The notes beneath the pieces are model-generated. The model searched no databases, was not told where the DNA came from, and was given only the letters and a program-made list of their open reading frames with translations. A DNA stretch of 38,161 nucleotides, from NCBI RefSeq assembly GCF_014771645.1, contig NZ_CP061738.1, forward strand, positions 1,253,179-1,291,339, in the 5' to 3' direction. The position numbers and the translations under genes were made by a program. The stretch is from Candidatus Wolbachia massiliensis (GTDB lineage: Bacteria > Pseudomonadota > Alphaproteobacteria > Rickettsiales > Anaplasmataceae). Shown here piece by piece: positions 26,367 through 34,462 of the stretch. The stretch's first letter is position 1. Every line of letters begins with the position of its first letter.

Positions 26367-26540
26367 ATGATATTTCTCTTCGCGAAAAGCATTAGTATCA
26401 CAATAGCATTAAAAATTGCTAGAGTTATGGGAAATGCATACCCAGATGCAAAACTAAATACACATGGCAAAAAAACAGCAATCGAACATTTTAACGAGGA
26501 TGCTACTTTGGAAGTATTCATTTTTTACCTCACATATTAA
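26367..26540 (+). CDS. Small hypothetical protein (57 aa)
   Basis: ATG at 26367 has an excellent Shine-Dalgarno (AAGGAGAG at 26353-26360, 6 nt upstream) and runs to TAA at 26538-26540. The peptide begins MIFLFAKSISITIALKIARV, a hydrophobic or amphipathic helix, then GNAYPDAKLNTHGKKTAIEHFN and a hydrophobic end. I do not recognise it. It lies 35 nt after the type I secretion ATPase gene on the same strand and could be translated from that transcript. It may also be the remnant of a longer gene. Confidence 0.45.
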   Translation: MIFLFAKSISITIALKIARVMGNAYPDAKLNTHGKKTAIEHFNEDATLEVFIFYLTY

Positions 26541-26766
26541 TGCAATGTTAATAATAATGTAGATTAATGTTTTATGTCAATCAAAATTGTAAAATAAATT
26601 TTCTTAATTTTGTTATACAAATAGGTTAATATTAGTACCAAATTTATAAAAAAATTATAATACAAGTGATATTGCTATGGAAATTTATAACAATATTTCC
26701 CTATAACGTTTAATGAATTTCAATAAATTGTTTTTTTAATTCTGGATAAATATACGCTCTGTTAAT
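26541..26766. other. AT-rich spacer before the GspL/PilM-N-like operon
   Basis: 226 bp of very AT-rich DNA that should hold the operon's promoter. TATAAT is present at 26656-26661 but without a good -35. No repeat or RNA gene is seen. Confidence 0.35.
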
Positions 26767-28206
26767 ATGTTTAGTTCAAAATCCAAAAGTAAGTTTATGC
26801 TTTCTATTGGAGAAGAAGGTATAATGTTATTGTATTTTAAAAATAACACTTTAAATAAAAGGTATTTTGTTAAGGGCAAAAATGATAAAGCGGTGTCTGA
26901 TTTAAGCTCGTGCCTTTCATCTGATAAAAGAGCGCCTTTATATCTAGTGCTCAATCATGCAGACCAAAATTACTCGCTACAGACTATTCCAAGAGTAAAT
27001 AGAATTAGCGCCTATTTGTCAGCAAAAGCAAAGATGGAGCATTTTGCTCGCAATAACGATATAAGCTCGGTTTTTTTGGTTGAGAAGCCAAACAAATTTA
27101 ATCAAAACTGGTGTTATCTTCTTGTTTCATCAAAAGCAAAGCATTTAGTAGAATATTGGTTGAGTGTGTTGATTGAGACAGGCTCTAACTTTAAGGGAAT
27201 ATTAATGTTTCCTATAGAAATAAATAATATAGCAAAAAAGGTTTTTTATGAAGACCCTAATAATTGGAAAATCATAGTTGTTGCAACCAAAACCGGGGGT
27301 TATAGACAGGTGGTTTTTAGAGAAAATAAAATGATATTTACACGTTTGGTGCCATTTACTAACGATAATTTACCAGGAATTATCGCGGGTGGAATATATC
27401 AGGAAGTGCAAAATACCATTCGATCCTTAACTAAATTTGGTTTTAGGAAAAACGACCCCATCGATCTTTGTATGGTAGTATCAGAAGATATTAAGGCTAG
27501 TTTATCAGTCATACATTTTTCAGAGAATAGCGTTAGCATATTGACTCCATATGAGTTAAGCAAATTATTAGGGTCAGAATTAGCTGTAAGTGAAAAAGAC
27601 AGTTTCTGCGATACTATAATCTTATTTCACAGTTTTAAGAATAAGCTAACGGTTATTTTCAATACAAAAGAAACTAAAGAACTTTATCTATTAAATTACC
27701 TTCATTTAAACTCTCCTCGAATTTTTCTATACCTTGCTTCAATTTTAATTATAGCTAACATCCTTCATTTATTAAATTTACATTCAAATTTTAATATTGC
27801 TGATAATTTATCAGCAAAAAAGGGAGCCTTAGATAACCGATTAATAAAACTCAGTCAAAGCTATAATGTGAAAAAAATAGATGAAGTTTATGATTTTATT
27901 AACATTAATAACATTTTATCTAAAATAGAATATTCTCCTCTTGTACAAATTAAGTATGTAGAAAGGTTGAAGGTACCAGGTATAGAGCTTCAATCATTTG
28001 AGTGGAATTGCAACGAAGCGAAAAATTATCTTACCACAACTTTAAGGTTTAATTTTCAACCTGGTAAAAATGTTTCTTATCAATACAAGGAACTACAAAA
28101 AAAGTTAAACGATAATTTTCGCACCTACGACGTTACTATTTCTAGCTTGCCTGTTGCTAAAGAGAAAAATATGTCTGTTGATGTTAAAATAGGAGAGGCA
28201 ATGTAG
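26767..28206 (+). CDS. Putative GspL/PilM-PilN-like bitopic membrane protein (479 aa)
   Basis: No family motif is recognised with certainty. The layout is a cytoplasmic domain of about 310 residues starting with beta-strand-like FMLSIGEEGIMLLYF, one transmembrane helix at about 317-337 (SPRIFLYLASILIIANILHLL), a helical stretch, and a periplasmic domain of about 90 residues (ELQSFEWNCNEAKNYLTTTLRFNF). This matches GspL of type II secretion and fused PilM-PilN/MshI proteins of type IV pili: an actin-like cytoplasmic domain, one helix and a small ferredoxin-like periplasmic domain. It is first in a tight three-gene operon whose other members also fit. Function is inferred from architecture only. 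Confidence 0.6.
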   Translation: MFSSKSKSKFMLSIGEEGIMLLYFKNNTLNKRYFVKGKNDKAVSDLSSCLSSDKRAPLYLVLNHADQNYSLQTIPRVNRISAYLSAKAKMEHFARNNDISSVFLVEKPNKFNQNWCYLLVSSKAKHLVEYWLSVLIETGSNFKGILMFPIEINNIAKKVFYEDPNNWKIIVVATKTGGYRQVVFRENKMIFTRLVPFTNDNLPGIIAGGIYQEVQNTIRSLTKFGFRKNDPIDLCMVVSEDIKASLSVIHFSENSVSILTPYELSKLLGSELAVSEKDSFCDTIILFHSFKNKLTVIFNTKETKELYLLNYLHLNSPRIFLYLASILIIANILHLLNLHSNFNIADNLSAKKGALDNRLIKLSQSYNVKKIDEVYDFININNILSKIEYSPLVQIKYVERLKVPGIELQSFEWNCNEAKNYLTTTLRFNFQPGKNVSYQYKELQKKLNDNFRTYDVTISSLPVAKEKNMSVDVKIGEAM

Positions 28207-28210
28207 ATTA

Positions 28211-28819
28211 ATGACTATTTCTCAACTAAAAAAAAAGGTTACAGTTCAGCTCATAGTATATTTATTATTATCTGTTGGATTGATAGGGCTATTAACGTAT
28301 ATTGTTGTTTATAATCAAAAAGTTTATAATAAAAATCAGAATATCATTAATGAAATACGTTCTATTAATTTACGAATTACTGAAGTCCAAAAAAAGGAAG
28401 TTGTTTTAAGTAAAAACTTAGACTTGTGGAAAAAAATTTCTTCTTCGAACTTACACAGTAGTAGATACATTGCAAATTTAAATTTCGAGCTTAGCAAGTT
28501 ATATAAGAAATATTACATATTAGAACCTGAAATATCAATTTCTATACCTGAGGAAGTTGAGTTGCATAATAAAAGTGAACACACAAAAGTAATAAAAAGT
28601 GAAGTGACTCTAAATTTAAGTTCAATTAGCGATAAACACATTTTTTTATTTCTACAATCTGTGCCAAGTCTACCTGGTTATGTTATGATTAAATCTCTTA
28701 TTTTGAACAAAGAAAAAAATATTGATGCTGCAACCATGAACCAGATTTTAAATGGCAACATGATAGAGATAGTAAGAGCTAATATAGTTTTTGACTGGTA
28801 TACTATACTGAGCCGGTAA
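28211..28819 (+). CDS. Putative GspM/PilO-like inner-membrane protein (202 aa)
   Basis: A short cytoplasmic N-terminus, one transmembrane helix at about 12-33 (VQLIVYLLLSVGLIGLLTYIVV), a coiled-coil-like region (about 36-75, rich in N, E, K, I and L) and a C-terminal alpha/beta domain. This is the standard shape of PilN/PilO/GspM proteins that pair with GspL/PilM. The ATG is 4 nt after the stop of the preceding gene. An AGGAGAGG at 28190-28197 lies inside that gene's end, so translation is probably coupled by termination-reinitiation. I do not recognise it by sequence. Confidence 0.55.
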   Translation: MTISQLKKKVTVQLIVYLLLSVGLIGLLTYIVVYNQKVYNKNQNIINEIRSINLRITEVQKKEVVLSKNLDLWKKISSSNLHSSRYIANLNFELSKLYKKYYILEPEISISIPEEVELHNKSEHTKVIKSEVTLNLSSISDKHIFLFLQSVPSLPGYVMIKSLILNKEKNIDAATMNQILNGNMIEIVRANIVFDWYTILSR

Positions 28820-28820
28820 A

Positions 28821-29639
28821 ATGATGAAGATCAAGCTATTTTTTGTTTTTACTATACTACTTCTTGATATTAATGCATATTGCAACTGTGAGGGCATTGT
28901 GGGAAGCATAGAAATTTGTAAAAAATATACTTGTCAACAATATATTGGTAACGAAGACTTTATTGAGCACAAAATATTAGGATTGAATGACGGAAATTTA
29001 TGTGTGTATGTAGAAAAACAAGATGATGATGAAATGGTTTGCCATCATTCTAAGTATGGGATGGCGATAGAGAAAAAGTATCTTGAAAGTATTTTCAAGG
29101 TTGGCAATCAAGAAATAAGTGATTTTATTGATATAGCAAATGTGCGTGCAAAGGAATGTTTCTTTATGAGCAATCAAAAAACAAGCTACACAGATCGGGA
29201 TAATATAATAAAGGAAGCAGTAGAAAGCGACTTTGATGTTTTATCACAATATAATGACATGAAAAGTATTTTTTTTGATGAAGAGTTGGTTAATAAAATG
29301 GTCAGTGAAATGGAAAAGTTTTATTTACGGTCTTCAAGAACTGCAAAAGAGGAGGCATTAAATAATTTCAATTGTGAGGTAGTAAGGCTAGACTCAATTT
29401 TATATCTTTCTCCAGACACGTGGAAAATATGGGTAAACGGGAGACTATTTACAAACACTAAGGATTTGAAGGTGCATTCAGTAACTGAAAACTATGTAAC
29501 TTTTATATGGACTATAGATCAAAAGGCGGTAAAAAAGCGAGCGAATGATTATCAGAATATATATTTTGGGCATGGAAACATCATGTTTACGCTTTCCCCG
29601 AAACAAAAATTTGACTTGGATAGCTTATCTATTAAATAA
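28821..29639 (+). CDS. Putative exported Cys-rich protein with a GspC/PilP/GspB-like C-terminal domain (272 aa)
   Basis: A signal peptide (MMKIKLFFVFTILLLDINA) is followed by a Cys-containing region (Cys21, 23, 33, 38, 61, 74, 113) that probably forms disulfides in the periplasm. The C-terminal block at about 185-231 (VVRLDSILYLSPDTWKIWVNG, then VHSVTENYVTFIW) resembles the small beta domain of GspC, GspB and PilP/MshK proteins ('L-x-I-x-Y...W-x-x-W-x-NG...V..V....V-x-x-x-W'), which contacts the secretin. That resemblance is by eye. It starts 1 nt after the preceding stop codon and ends 12 nt before tRNA-Arg, so all are likely on one transcript. Confidence 0.55.
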   Translation: MMKIKLFFVFTILLLDINAYCNCEGIVGSIEICKKYTCQQYIGNEDFIEHKILGLNDGNLCVYVEKQDDDEMVCHHSKYGMAIEKKYLESIFKVGNQEISDFIDIANVRAKECFFMSNQKTSYTDRDNIIKEAVESDFDVLSQYNDMKSIFFDEELVNKMVSEMEKFYLRSSRTAKEEALNNFNCEVVRLDSILYLSPDTWKIWVNGRLFTNTKDLKVHSVTENYVTFIWTIDQKAVKKRANDYQNIYFGHGNIMFTLSPKQKFDLDSLSIK

Positions 29640-29651
29640 CTTAATATATGT

Positions 29652-29725
29652 GCGCTTGTAGCTCAGTTGGATAGAGCGTTGCCCTCCGGAGGCAAAGGCC
29701 GTGGGTTCGAATCCCTCCAAGCGCG
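29652..29725 (+). tRNA. tRNA-Arg (anticodon CCG)
   Basis: A 74-nt cloverleaf: acceptor GCGCTTG pairs with CAAGCGC (29718-29724), D-arm with AGCTCAGTTGGATAGAGC, anticodon stem TTGCC/GGCAA with loop CTCCGGA, T-arm GTGGGTTCGAATCCCTC. The discriminator is G at 29725 and CCA is not encoded. The anticodon CCG reads CGG arginine codons. A CTTTT run follows. It lies 12 nt after the end of the three-gene operon. Confidence 0.97.
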
Positions 29726-30095
29726 CTTTTATAGCTCTTTCTTTTTACAATCTCACCAACAAGTAGCGGGATGACAGCAGTCTCGCGTCATACCATGATT
29801 CATCTTACATCATACCGTAATTCATTCGCGATATCTCATCCGCTAGCACGTAGCGGGATGACAGTTGTCGTTCAGCCACAAATATTTAAGAAATTTACTA
29901 AATGGGAAAAAAGGCAAAAGGAGCCCTGTGGGTGGCTAATCATTTATATTTCACTTTCAAATATGGCGTTTTTTTATTCTAAACGTTTAATAACCGCGAC
30001 TCAGTTGCTTTTAAGCTTCAACTCATCTAAATTACAAACATTAAGAAATTTACTAAGCAGAGAAAAAGGCAAATAAAACCCCGATAGCTAAATTA
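29726..30095. repeat. Repeats between tRNA-Arg and the IS630 element
   Basis: GTAGCGGGATGACAG occurs twice as a direct repeat (29763-29777 and 29850-29864), separated by 72 bp with TCTCGCGTCATACC-type DNA. From 29878 to 30095 lies a reverse copy of the dispersed repeat: tail motif AATATTTAAGAAATTTACTA (29881-29900), GGCAAAAGGAGCCC, ATATGGCG, a second tail motif near 30041-30060, then the IS630 left end. Its sequence closely follows 22830-23040. The ORF at 29771-30076 is a by-product. Confidence 0.65.
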
Positions 30096-31045
30096 TAGCC
30101 CTTCTCATAAAAGTAGAAACAGGATAGAATAGGGGCTTAGGGTAATGAAAAGGTAAAAGTGCCAGCAGCATATAGCTATGACTTAAGGAAAAAAGCCATC
30201 CAGGCGTTGGATGAAGGAGAGAGTAAAACAGCAGTAGCAAAGAGATTCAAAATTGGTAGAGTAACATTGTATAAATGGGAGAAAAGGCGCAAAGAAACAG
30301 GAGATTTTCAATCGAAGAAACTGGGGAATAGGGGCTATAATCATAAAATTACCGACTGGAATGCGTTTGCAGAATTTGTGAAAAAACATGGCGATAAAAC
30401 ACAGTCAGAGGTGGCTAAACTATGGGGCAATATAAGTCGTCAAACAATTCATAGAGCTCTGAAAAAAATTGGATTTACACGCAAAAAAAGACTTATGGGT
30501 ACAAAGAAAGGAACGAAGAAAAACGAGCTGAATTTTTAAAAGTTATATCTGCAAAATCTCCTGAAAAGCTGGTATATATTGATGAATCTGGTATAGACAA
30601 TACAGAGGACTACCCATACGGGTATTGCAGAAAGGGAGAGAGGTTTCATGCATTAAAATCAGGTAAAAAAACGCAGCGAGTTAGCATGATTGCAGCTTTA
30701 AACAAGGGAAAAATCGTTGCACCTATGACCTTTGAAGGCTATTGTGATACAGAGATTTTTAATGGCTGGTTCGAGCAATTTCTGGCACCAATTTTACAGC
30801 CTGGACAAACGGTGATTTTGGACAATGCAACTTTTCATAAGTCTAAAAAGATTGTCGAATTTGCCAAAAGTGTTGGTGCAGAAATTATGTATCTCCCTCC
30901 CTATTCTCCTGATTTTAATGATATTGAACACTATTGGTTTGCTATCAAAAACAGAGTCAGAAGGAACATACCTCTGTTTAAATCTTTTCGCCATGCTGTC
31001 GATTCTGCTTTTCTTCATTTGTTTCCACTATTATGAGAAGGGCTA
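30096..31045 (+). mobile_element. Complete IS630-family insertion sequence (950 bp)
   Basis: Left end TAGCCCTTCTCATAAAAGTA (30096-30115) and right end (31021-31045) are inverted repeats matching at 23 of 25 positions. The element is flanked by TA on both sides (30094-30095 and 31046-31047), the target duplication expected of the IS630/Tc1/mariner group. It contains one transposase gene in two frames. It sits inside a dispersed repeat on the left and against an IS5-type remnant on the right. Confidence 0.88.
30159..31036 (+). CDS. IS630-family transposase in two overlapping frames (-1 frameshift)
   Basis: The GTG start (PAAYSYDLRKKAIQALDEGE) has AAAAGG upstream. The first frame (to 30539) is the helix-turn-helix DNA-binding half: AVAKRFKIGRVTLYKWEKRR and SRQTIHRALKKIGFTRKK. 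The catalytic half continues in the -1 frame to TGA at 31034-31036, with YIDESGID, VILDNATFHKS and YLPPYSPDFNDIEHYWFAIK giving the DDE residues. The shift fits at the A7 run 30483-30489, giving ...FTRKKKTYGYKERNEEKRAE. The full product would be about 292 aa, the usual size. All catalytic residues are present, so the element may be active if the shift is programmed. The stop codon lies within the right inverted repeat. Confidence 0.88.
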
Positions 31046-31047
31046 TA

Positions 31048-31227
31048 ACTGAGGAGCAAAAGGAGCACAACCGAGAGTTGGCATCATTTAGAATGAGGGT
31101 CGAAAATAAGATACGAGAATTGAAAATATTCAAGATTTTGTCGTACGTTTACCGCAACTTTCAGAAAAAATATAACATGAGATTTAACATAATAGCTGGT
31201 CTCGTGAATTTGAGGCATGGGTTTTAG
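31048..31227 (+). pseudogene. C-terminal remnant of an IS5-type transposase
   Basis: Directly after the right TA flank the frame reads TEEQKEHNRELASFRMRVEN, then IRELKIFKILSYVYRNFQKK and MRFNIIAGLVNLRHGF with stop at 31225-31227. The pattern 'HNxxLxxxRxxVExxIxxxKxFxIL...YRN...K..mRFNIIAGLxN' is the C-terminal end of IS5-family DDE transposases. The catalytic N-terminal part is missing on both sides of the IS630 element, so this is a truncated remnant. Confidence 0.75.
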
Positions 31228-31355
31228 CCAACTGCTTTTTTAACCTAATTTATCCTGAAATTAGTACGTACCACTTCGCAGCAGGTCTAATAGTTGTGAC
31301 TTGGAGACACCCATTACAAGGTGGCATTATTTGTTGTAAAAGCAAATGGTTGACT

Positions 31356-32090
31356 CTAAAATCCAGGCTGTTGGCCAGCACCGTTACAGATGGAAACTTC
31401 GTCAAGCCTGCTTGATACTATATAAGCAACAATTCCATCTACCAATGCAGATACAATTATTGCCCAAACAGGCAGTTGAACTAAATAACAGACCAAAGCT
31501 GTTGCTAGTGCAGTAACAACGCCAATAGCAATTGAAATTTTTTGTTTTCTGGAAAAGATTGGCGGCTCTTTTTGAGAATCAACACCAGAATTAACAGGAA
31601 GATGCTCCGTTGCTATCTTCTCACCAGTAGTATTTACTGCTGCCCCTCTTTTTTCTTTGCCATCAGCATTAGTTTCTGTTCTCTTATTTCCATCCAGCCC
31701 ATGTTTTGTAGTACCTTGATTGTTTTTATCAGACTCGTTTTGCGCAACATGCTGTGTTATTACGTTATCTTCTGCTTTTATAGTTTCAGGTGTGCTACCC
31801 CAAAGCTCTTGTTTTACAGCCTCTGTGTTTTTCCTGATATAGGGGAACATTTTATATGACAAGGTTTCCGATCTTGGAAATGACATACTTTTGACTACAG
31901 AATTATCTTCAAAATAAAAAATAACCTTATCGAATAAATCATAATATCTAAGAGAGTTACCTTCAACCTCAATAACAGGCCCTTGAGAAAACTCTTGTTC
32001 AACTTCACCGTCAACAATAGTACCTTTAACGGCAAGCTTTATACCTGATATTCCAAGTATTTGAGGTATCGCTTTACTGCAAACCTGCAC
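31356..32090 (-). CDS. Hypothetical protein with C-terminal membrane hairpin (244 aa)
   Basis: GTG start 5 nt after the stop of the ankyrin gene, with AAGGGG overlapping the stop, so translation is probably coupled. Residues 1-100 look like a small folded beta-rich domain (GIKLAVKGTIVDGEVEQEFS). Residues 100-180 are polar and low-complexity (Asn, Lys, Thr, Glu). Two hydrophobic helices at about 184-204 and 207-226 form a membrane hairpin, and the tail is short. I recognise no family. With its ankyrin neighbour it repeats the plan of the 861-aa protein (ankyrin part, polar linker, two helices, tail), so the two genes may have been one or work as a pair. Confidence 0.65.
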   Translation of the reverse strand: MQVCSKAIPQILGISGIKLAVKGTIVDGEVEQEFSQGPVIEVEGNSLRYYDLFDKVIFYFEDNSVVKSMSFPRSETLSYKMFPYIRKNTEAVKQELWGSTPETIKAEDNVITQHVAQNESDKNNQGTTKHGLDGNKRTETNADGKEKRGAAVNTTGEKIATEHLPVNSGVDSQKEPPIFSRKQKISIAIGVVTALATALVCYLVQLPVWAIIVSALVDGIVAYIVSSRLDEVSICNGAGQQPGF

Positions 32091-32095
32091 GCCCC

Positions 32096-33001
32096 TTAAA
32101 CTAATTGGTCCATTTTTTTTATGATATTACTAAGTGATCTAAGGTCTTTATCCTGCTCTACTACCTTAAATAACTTTCTATGATACTCTATTAAACCCTT
32201 TTGCTTCTCTAAAAACTTTTGTACAGAAGTAACAAATTTCTTATCACTTATGTGATGACCGTGAAACTGATTATCAATCCAACCTTCAGGAGTCATACCC
32301 TCATTGTTACAAGCATAAATATTAACCCCATATTTTGTAAGGAGCTTTATTAAACCAGGAAGTTGTTTCTTTAAAGTTGGTGTTCTATCTGATACATCAA
32401 ATGATTGACGGATAAGCTGATGTAAAAGAGTATTTCCTCTATTATCCACCACTTCATTAACGTTTGCTCCTTTTTCCAGTAGAAGCTTTGCTGCTTCTAC
32501 GTTAAGACTTTCATCAGAATAACGGCATGCTATGGATAATGGAGTTCTTGAATTAGGAGCATCATCATCCATTGCATTTGGATCTGCTCCAGCGTCCAAT
32601 AGTAACTTTACTACCTCTTTATTCTTGTCCTCTGGGGTATAAATAGCACGGCACAAAGGAGTCTGATAGTAGCTATCTCTTGCATTGGAATCGGCTCCCT
32701 CCTCTAGTAAACACTGAACCAGTAGTACACATGCAGCTTCTTCTCTACAGTCAATAGCGCTATGTAATAGCGTCGTCTCCGTAGTGCCATACAAACCACC
32801 AGATAACTTGAACACAAAACTTGGATCAAACTGACTATTTTCCCACTCTTCATATACAGTACTGAGGTTTTCTCTTAACTGATTTTTTATTTCCTCGTAA
32901 ATTTCAGTAGGACCAACTTTACCGGAATTAATGTTATCACTTATTTTTGCAATTATACTATCAAACTTTTTTAATTGAGACTCACGTGGTGCCATAACCA
33001 T
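32096..33001 (-). CDS. Ankyrin-repeat protein (301 aa)
   Basis: A helical N-terminus of about 75 residues is followed by four to five ankyrin repeats between about 76 and 245: ETTLLHSAID...LLEEGADSNARDS, QTPLCRAIY...LLLDAGADPNAMDD, RTPLSIACR...LLLEKGANVNEVVD, NTLLHQLIR...LLTKYGVNIYACNN. A helical C-terminal segment follows. There is no signal peptide or membrane helix. A second Met at position 3 could be the start. Role is unknown; ankyrin proteins in Wolbachia are candidate host-interaction factors. The gene overlaps functionally with its downstream partner (5-nt gap). Confidence 0.88.
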   Translation of the reverse strand: MVMAPRESQLKKFDSIIAKISDNINSGKVGPTEIYEEIKNQLRENLSTVYEEWENSQFDPSFVFKLSGGLYGTTETTLLHSAIDCREEAACVLLVQCLLEEGADSNARDSYYQTPLCRAIYTPEDKNKEVVKLLLDAGADPNAMDDDAPNSRTPLSIACRYSDESLNVEAAKLLLEKGANVNEVVDNRGNTLLHQLIRQSFDVSDRTPTLKKQLPGLIKLLTKYGVNIYACNNEGMTPEGWIDNQFHGHHISDKKFVTSVQKFLEKQKGLIEYHRKLFKVVEQDKDLRSLSNIIKKMDQLV

Positions 33002-33193
33002 AAAATTATTTAATTATACAATAAGGCTAGAAGAAGTCAAGATCAGCACTTATTCAAGAAACAATAGCCCCAAAAGGGAGTTAATATCGATAAATTATTT
33101 ATAAAATAAATCTTATGAAAAACAGATACCTTTTAGGTTATGCAAGAAATTTTAGTACTATGTTTTTCTCCAGAGGAAAGCTATATTGTAACT

Positions 33194-34372
33194 ATGGATA
33201 ACATAATCGTAAAAAAATTTGGTGGTACTTCACTAATTGACTTAAATCGAGTGGCAAATTTGATAAAAAAAGATGTTGAGAAAGGCTGTAATGTAGTTGC
33301 CGTTGTATCTGCTGTCGCAGGATTTACCGACCGGATGGCTTTCCAGGCTAGACAAATTTCAAATTTAAACTGCAAACAAGAGCTATCAGAGTACGATGTT
33401 ATACTTTCAGCGGGGGAGCAGATCTCTTGCGGTTTACTAGCAATCACTCTCCAATCTATCGGAGTAAATGCTAAATCATGGCTTGCCTGGCAACTGCCAA
33501 TTGTAACCGATGATCTTTATTCTGAGTCTAAGATAAAAACAATAAAGACTGATCATCTAAAAAGATCTTTTGCTGAAGGCTATACTGTTGCAATCATTGC
33601 TGGATTTCAGGGTATACATGATAATAGAGTTACTACTTTTGGCAGAGGAGGCTCTGATATATCAGCAGTTGCCCTTGCAGTAGCTTTTAATGTAAGGGTT
33701 TGCGAAATCTTTACTGACATTGATGGAATATACACAGCTGACCCGAAAATTGTTCCGAAAGCACACAAGCTTAAATCTATCTCTTACAATGAAATGTTGG
33801 AGATGTCATTATCTGGTGCTAAAATACTGCATAATCGTTCAGTACAGCTTGCAATGAAACATAATATTAAAGTACAAGTGCTATCCACTTTTAAAGAGGT
33901 AGAAGGTACTGCAGTACTACACGAAAAAGATGTACTGGAGAGATACACAATTACTGGAATAACTTACAGCACTAATGAAGCTCTTGTAACTTTTACTAAC
34001 CTAACAAACACCCTATGTACTTTAAAAGATATAGCAGGAACAAACATTAAAATTGACATGATAAACGGGTCAAGTTTTGTAATGTCCGAATTTGATGTTG
34101 ATTTAATGAAAGAGTTACTAAATAAGAATGATGGTTATGTTGTAAACAATAATGTAGCTAAAATTTCAATAATTGGCATTGGTGTTATGTCTAACCCTGA
34201 AGTGATGCATCGCATGCTCAAGGTCTTCAGCGAAAAAAAGATAGAAATGCTTGCTATCACAGCATCTGAAATTAAGATCAGCATAATTGTTCAAAAAGAA
34301 TGTGCTGAAGCTCTAGTTAGAGATTTACATACCGAATTGATGTGCAGCACTACTGCGGTGTGTTACACATGA
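33194..34372 (+). CDS. lysC: Aspartate kinase
   Basis: Phosphorylates aspartate, the first step toward diaminopimelate, lysine, threonine and methionine. VKKFGGTS is at 6-13, with FGRGGSDISAVALA and FTDIDGIYTADP further on. Two ACT domains make up the C-terminal third. In Wolbachia it probably feeds diaminopimelate for lipid II. I place the start at ATG 33194 (MDNIIVKKFGG), where family similarity begins. An upstream in-frame ATG at 33140 would add 18 unlike residues. A GAGGAAAG lies 13 nt before the chosen ATG. Confidence 0.94.
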   Translation: MDNIIVKKFGGTSLIDLNRVANLIKKDVEKGCNVVAVVSAVAGFTDRMAFQARQISNLNCKQELSEYDVILSAGEQISCGLLAITLQSIGVNAKSWLAWQLPIVTDDLYSESKIKTIKTDHLKRSFAEGYTVAIIAGFQGIHDNRVTTFGRGGSDISAVALAVAFNVRVCEIFTDIDGIYTADPKIVPKAHKLKSISYNEMLEMSLSGAKILHNRSVQLAMKHNIKVQVLSTFKEVEGTAVLHEKDVLERYTITGITYSTNEALVTFTNLTNTLCTLKDIAGTNIKIDMINGSSFVMSEFDVDLMKELLNKNDGYVVNNNVAKISIIGIGVMSNPEVMHRMLKVFSEKKIEMLAITASEIKISIIVQKECAEALVRDLHTELMCSTTAVCYT

Positions 34373-34390
34373 TTGCGCAAGCTTTTCCAT

Positions 34391-34420
34391 ACTTTGCCTA
34401 AGCAAAGTCACTCAATTTTT
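34391..34420 (+). terminator. Possible intrinsic terminator after lysC
   Basis: ACTTTGC (34391-34397), loop CTAA, GCAAAGT (34402-34408), then CACTCAATTTTT. The 7-bp stem is perfect but the T-run is separated by 7 nt, so termination may be weak. Confidence 0.4.
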
Positions 34421-34462
34421 ACACATCTATTGTAGAGTAAAGAAGCTCAATCTGGAACGAAA

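Noticed and set aside
29763-29864. Direct repeats as a CRISPR array
   Set aside because: Only two 15-nt copies with internal palindromic DNA between; no regular spacers or cas genes.
29771-30076. 101-codon ORF between tRNA-Arg and IS630
   Set aside because: Runs through palindromic and tail repeats; no ribosome-binding site and low-complexity translation.
31033-31227. Complete small gene starting at ATG 31033
   Set aside because: The ATG belongs to the IS630 right end; the conserved part begins after the TA flank and is a transposase C-terminus.
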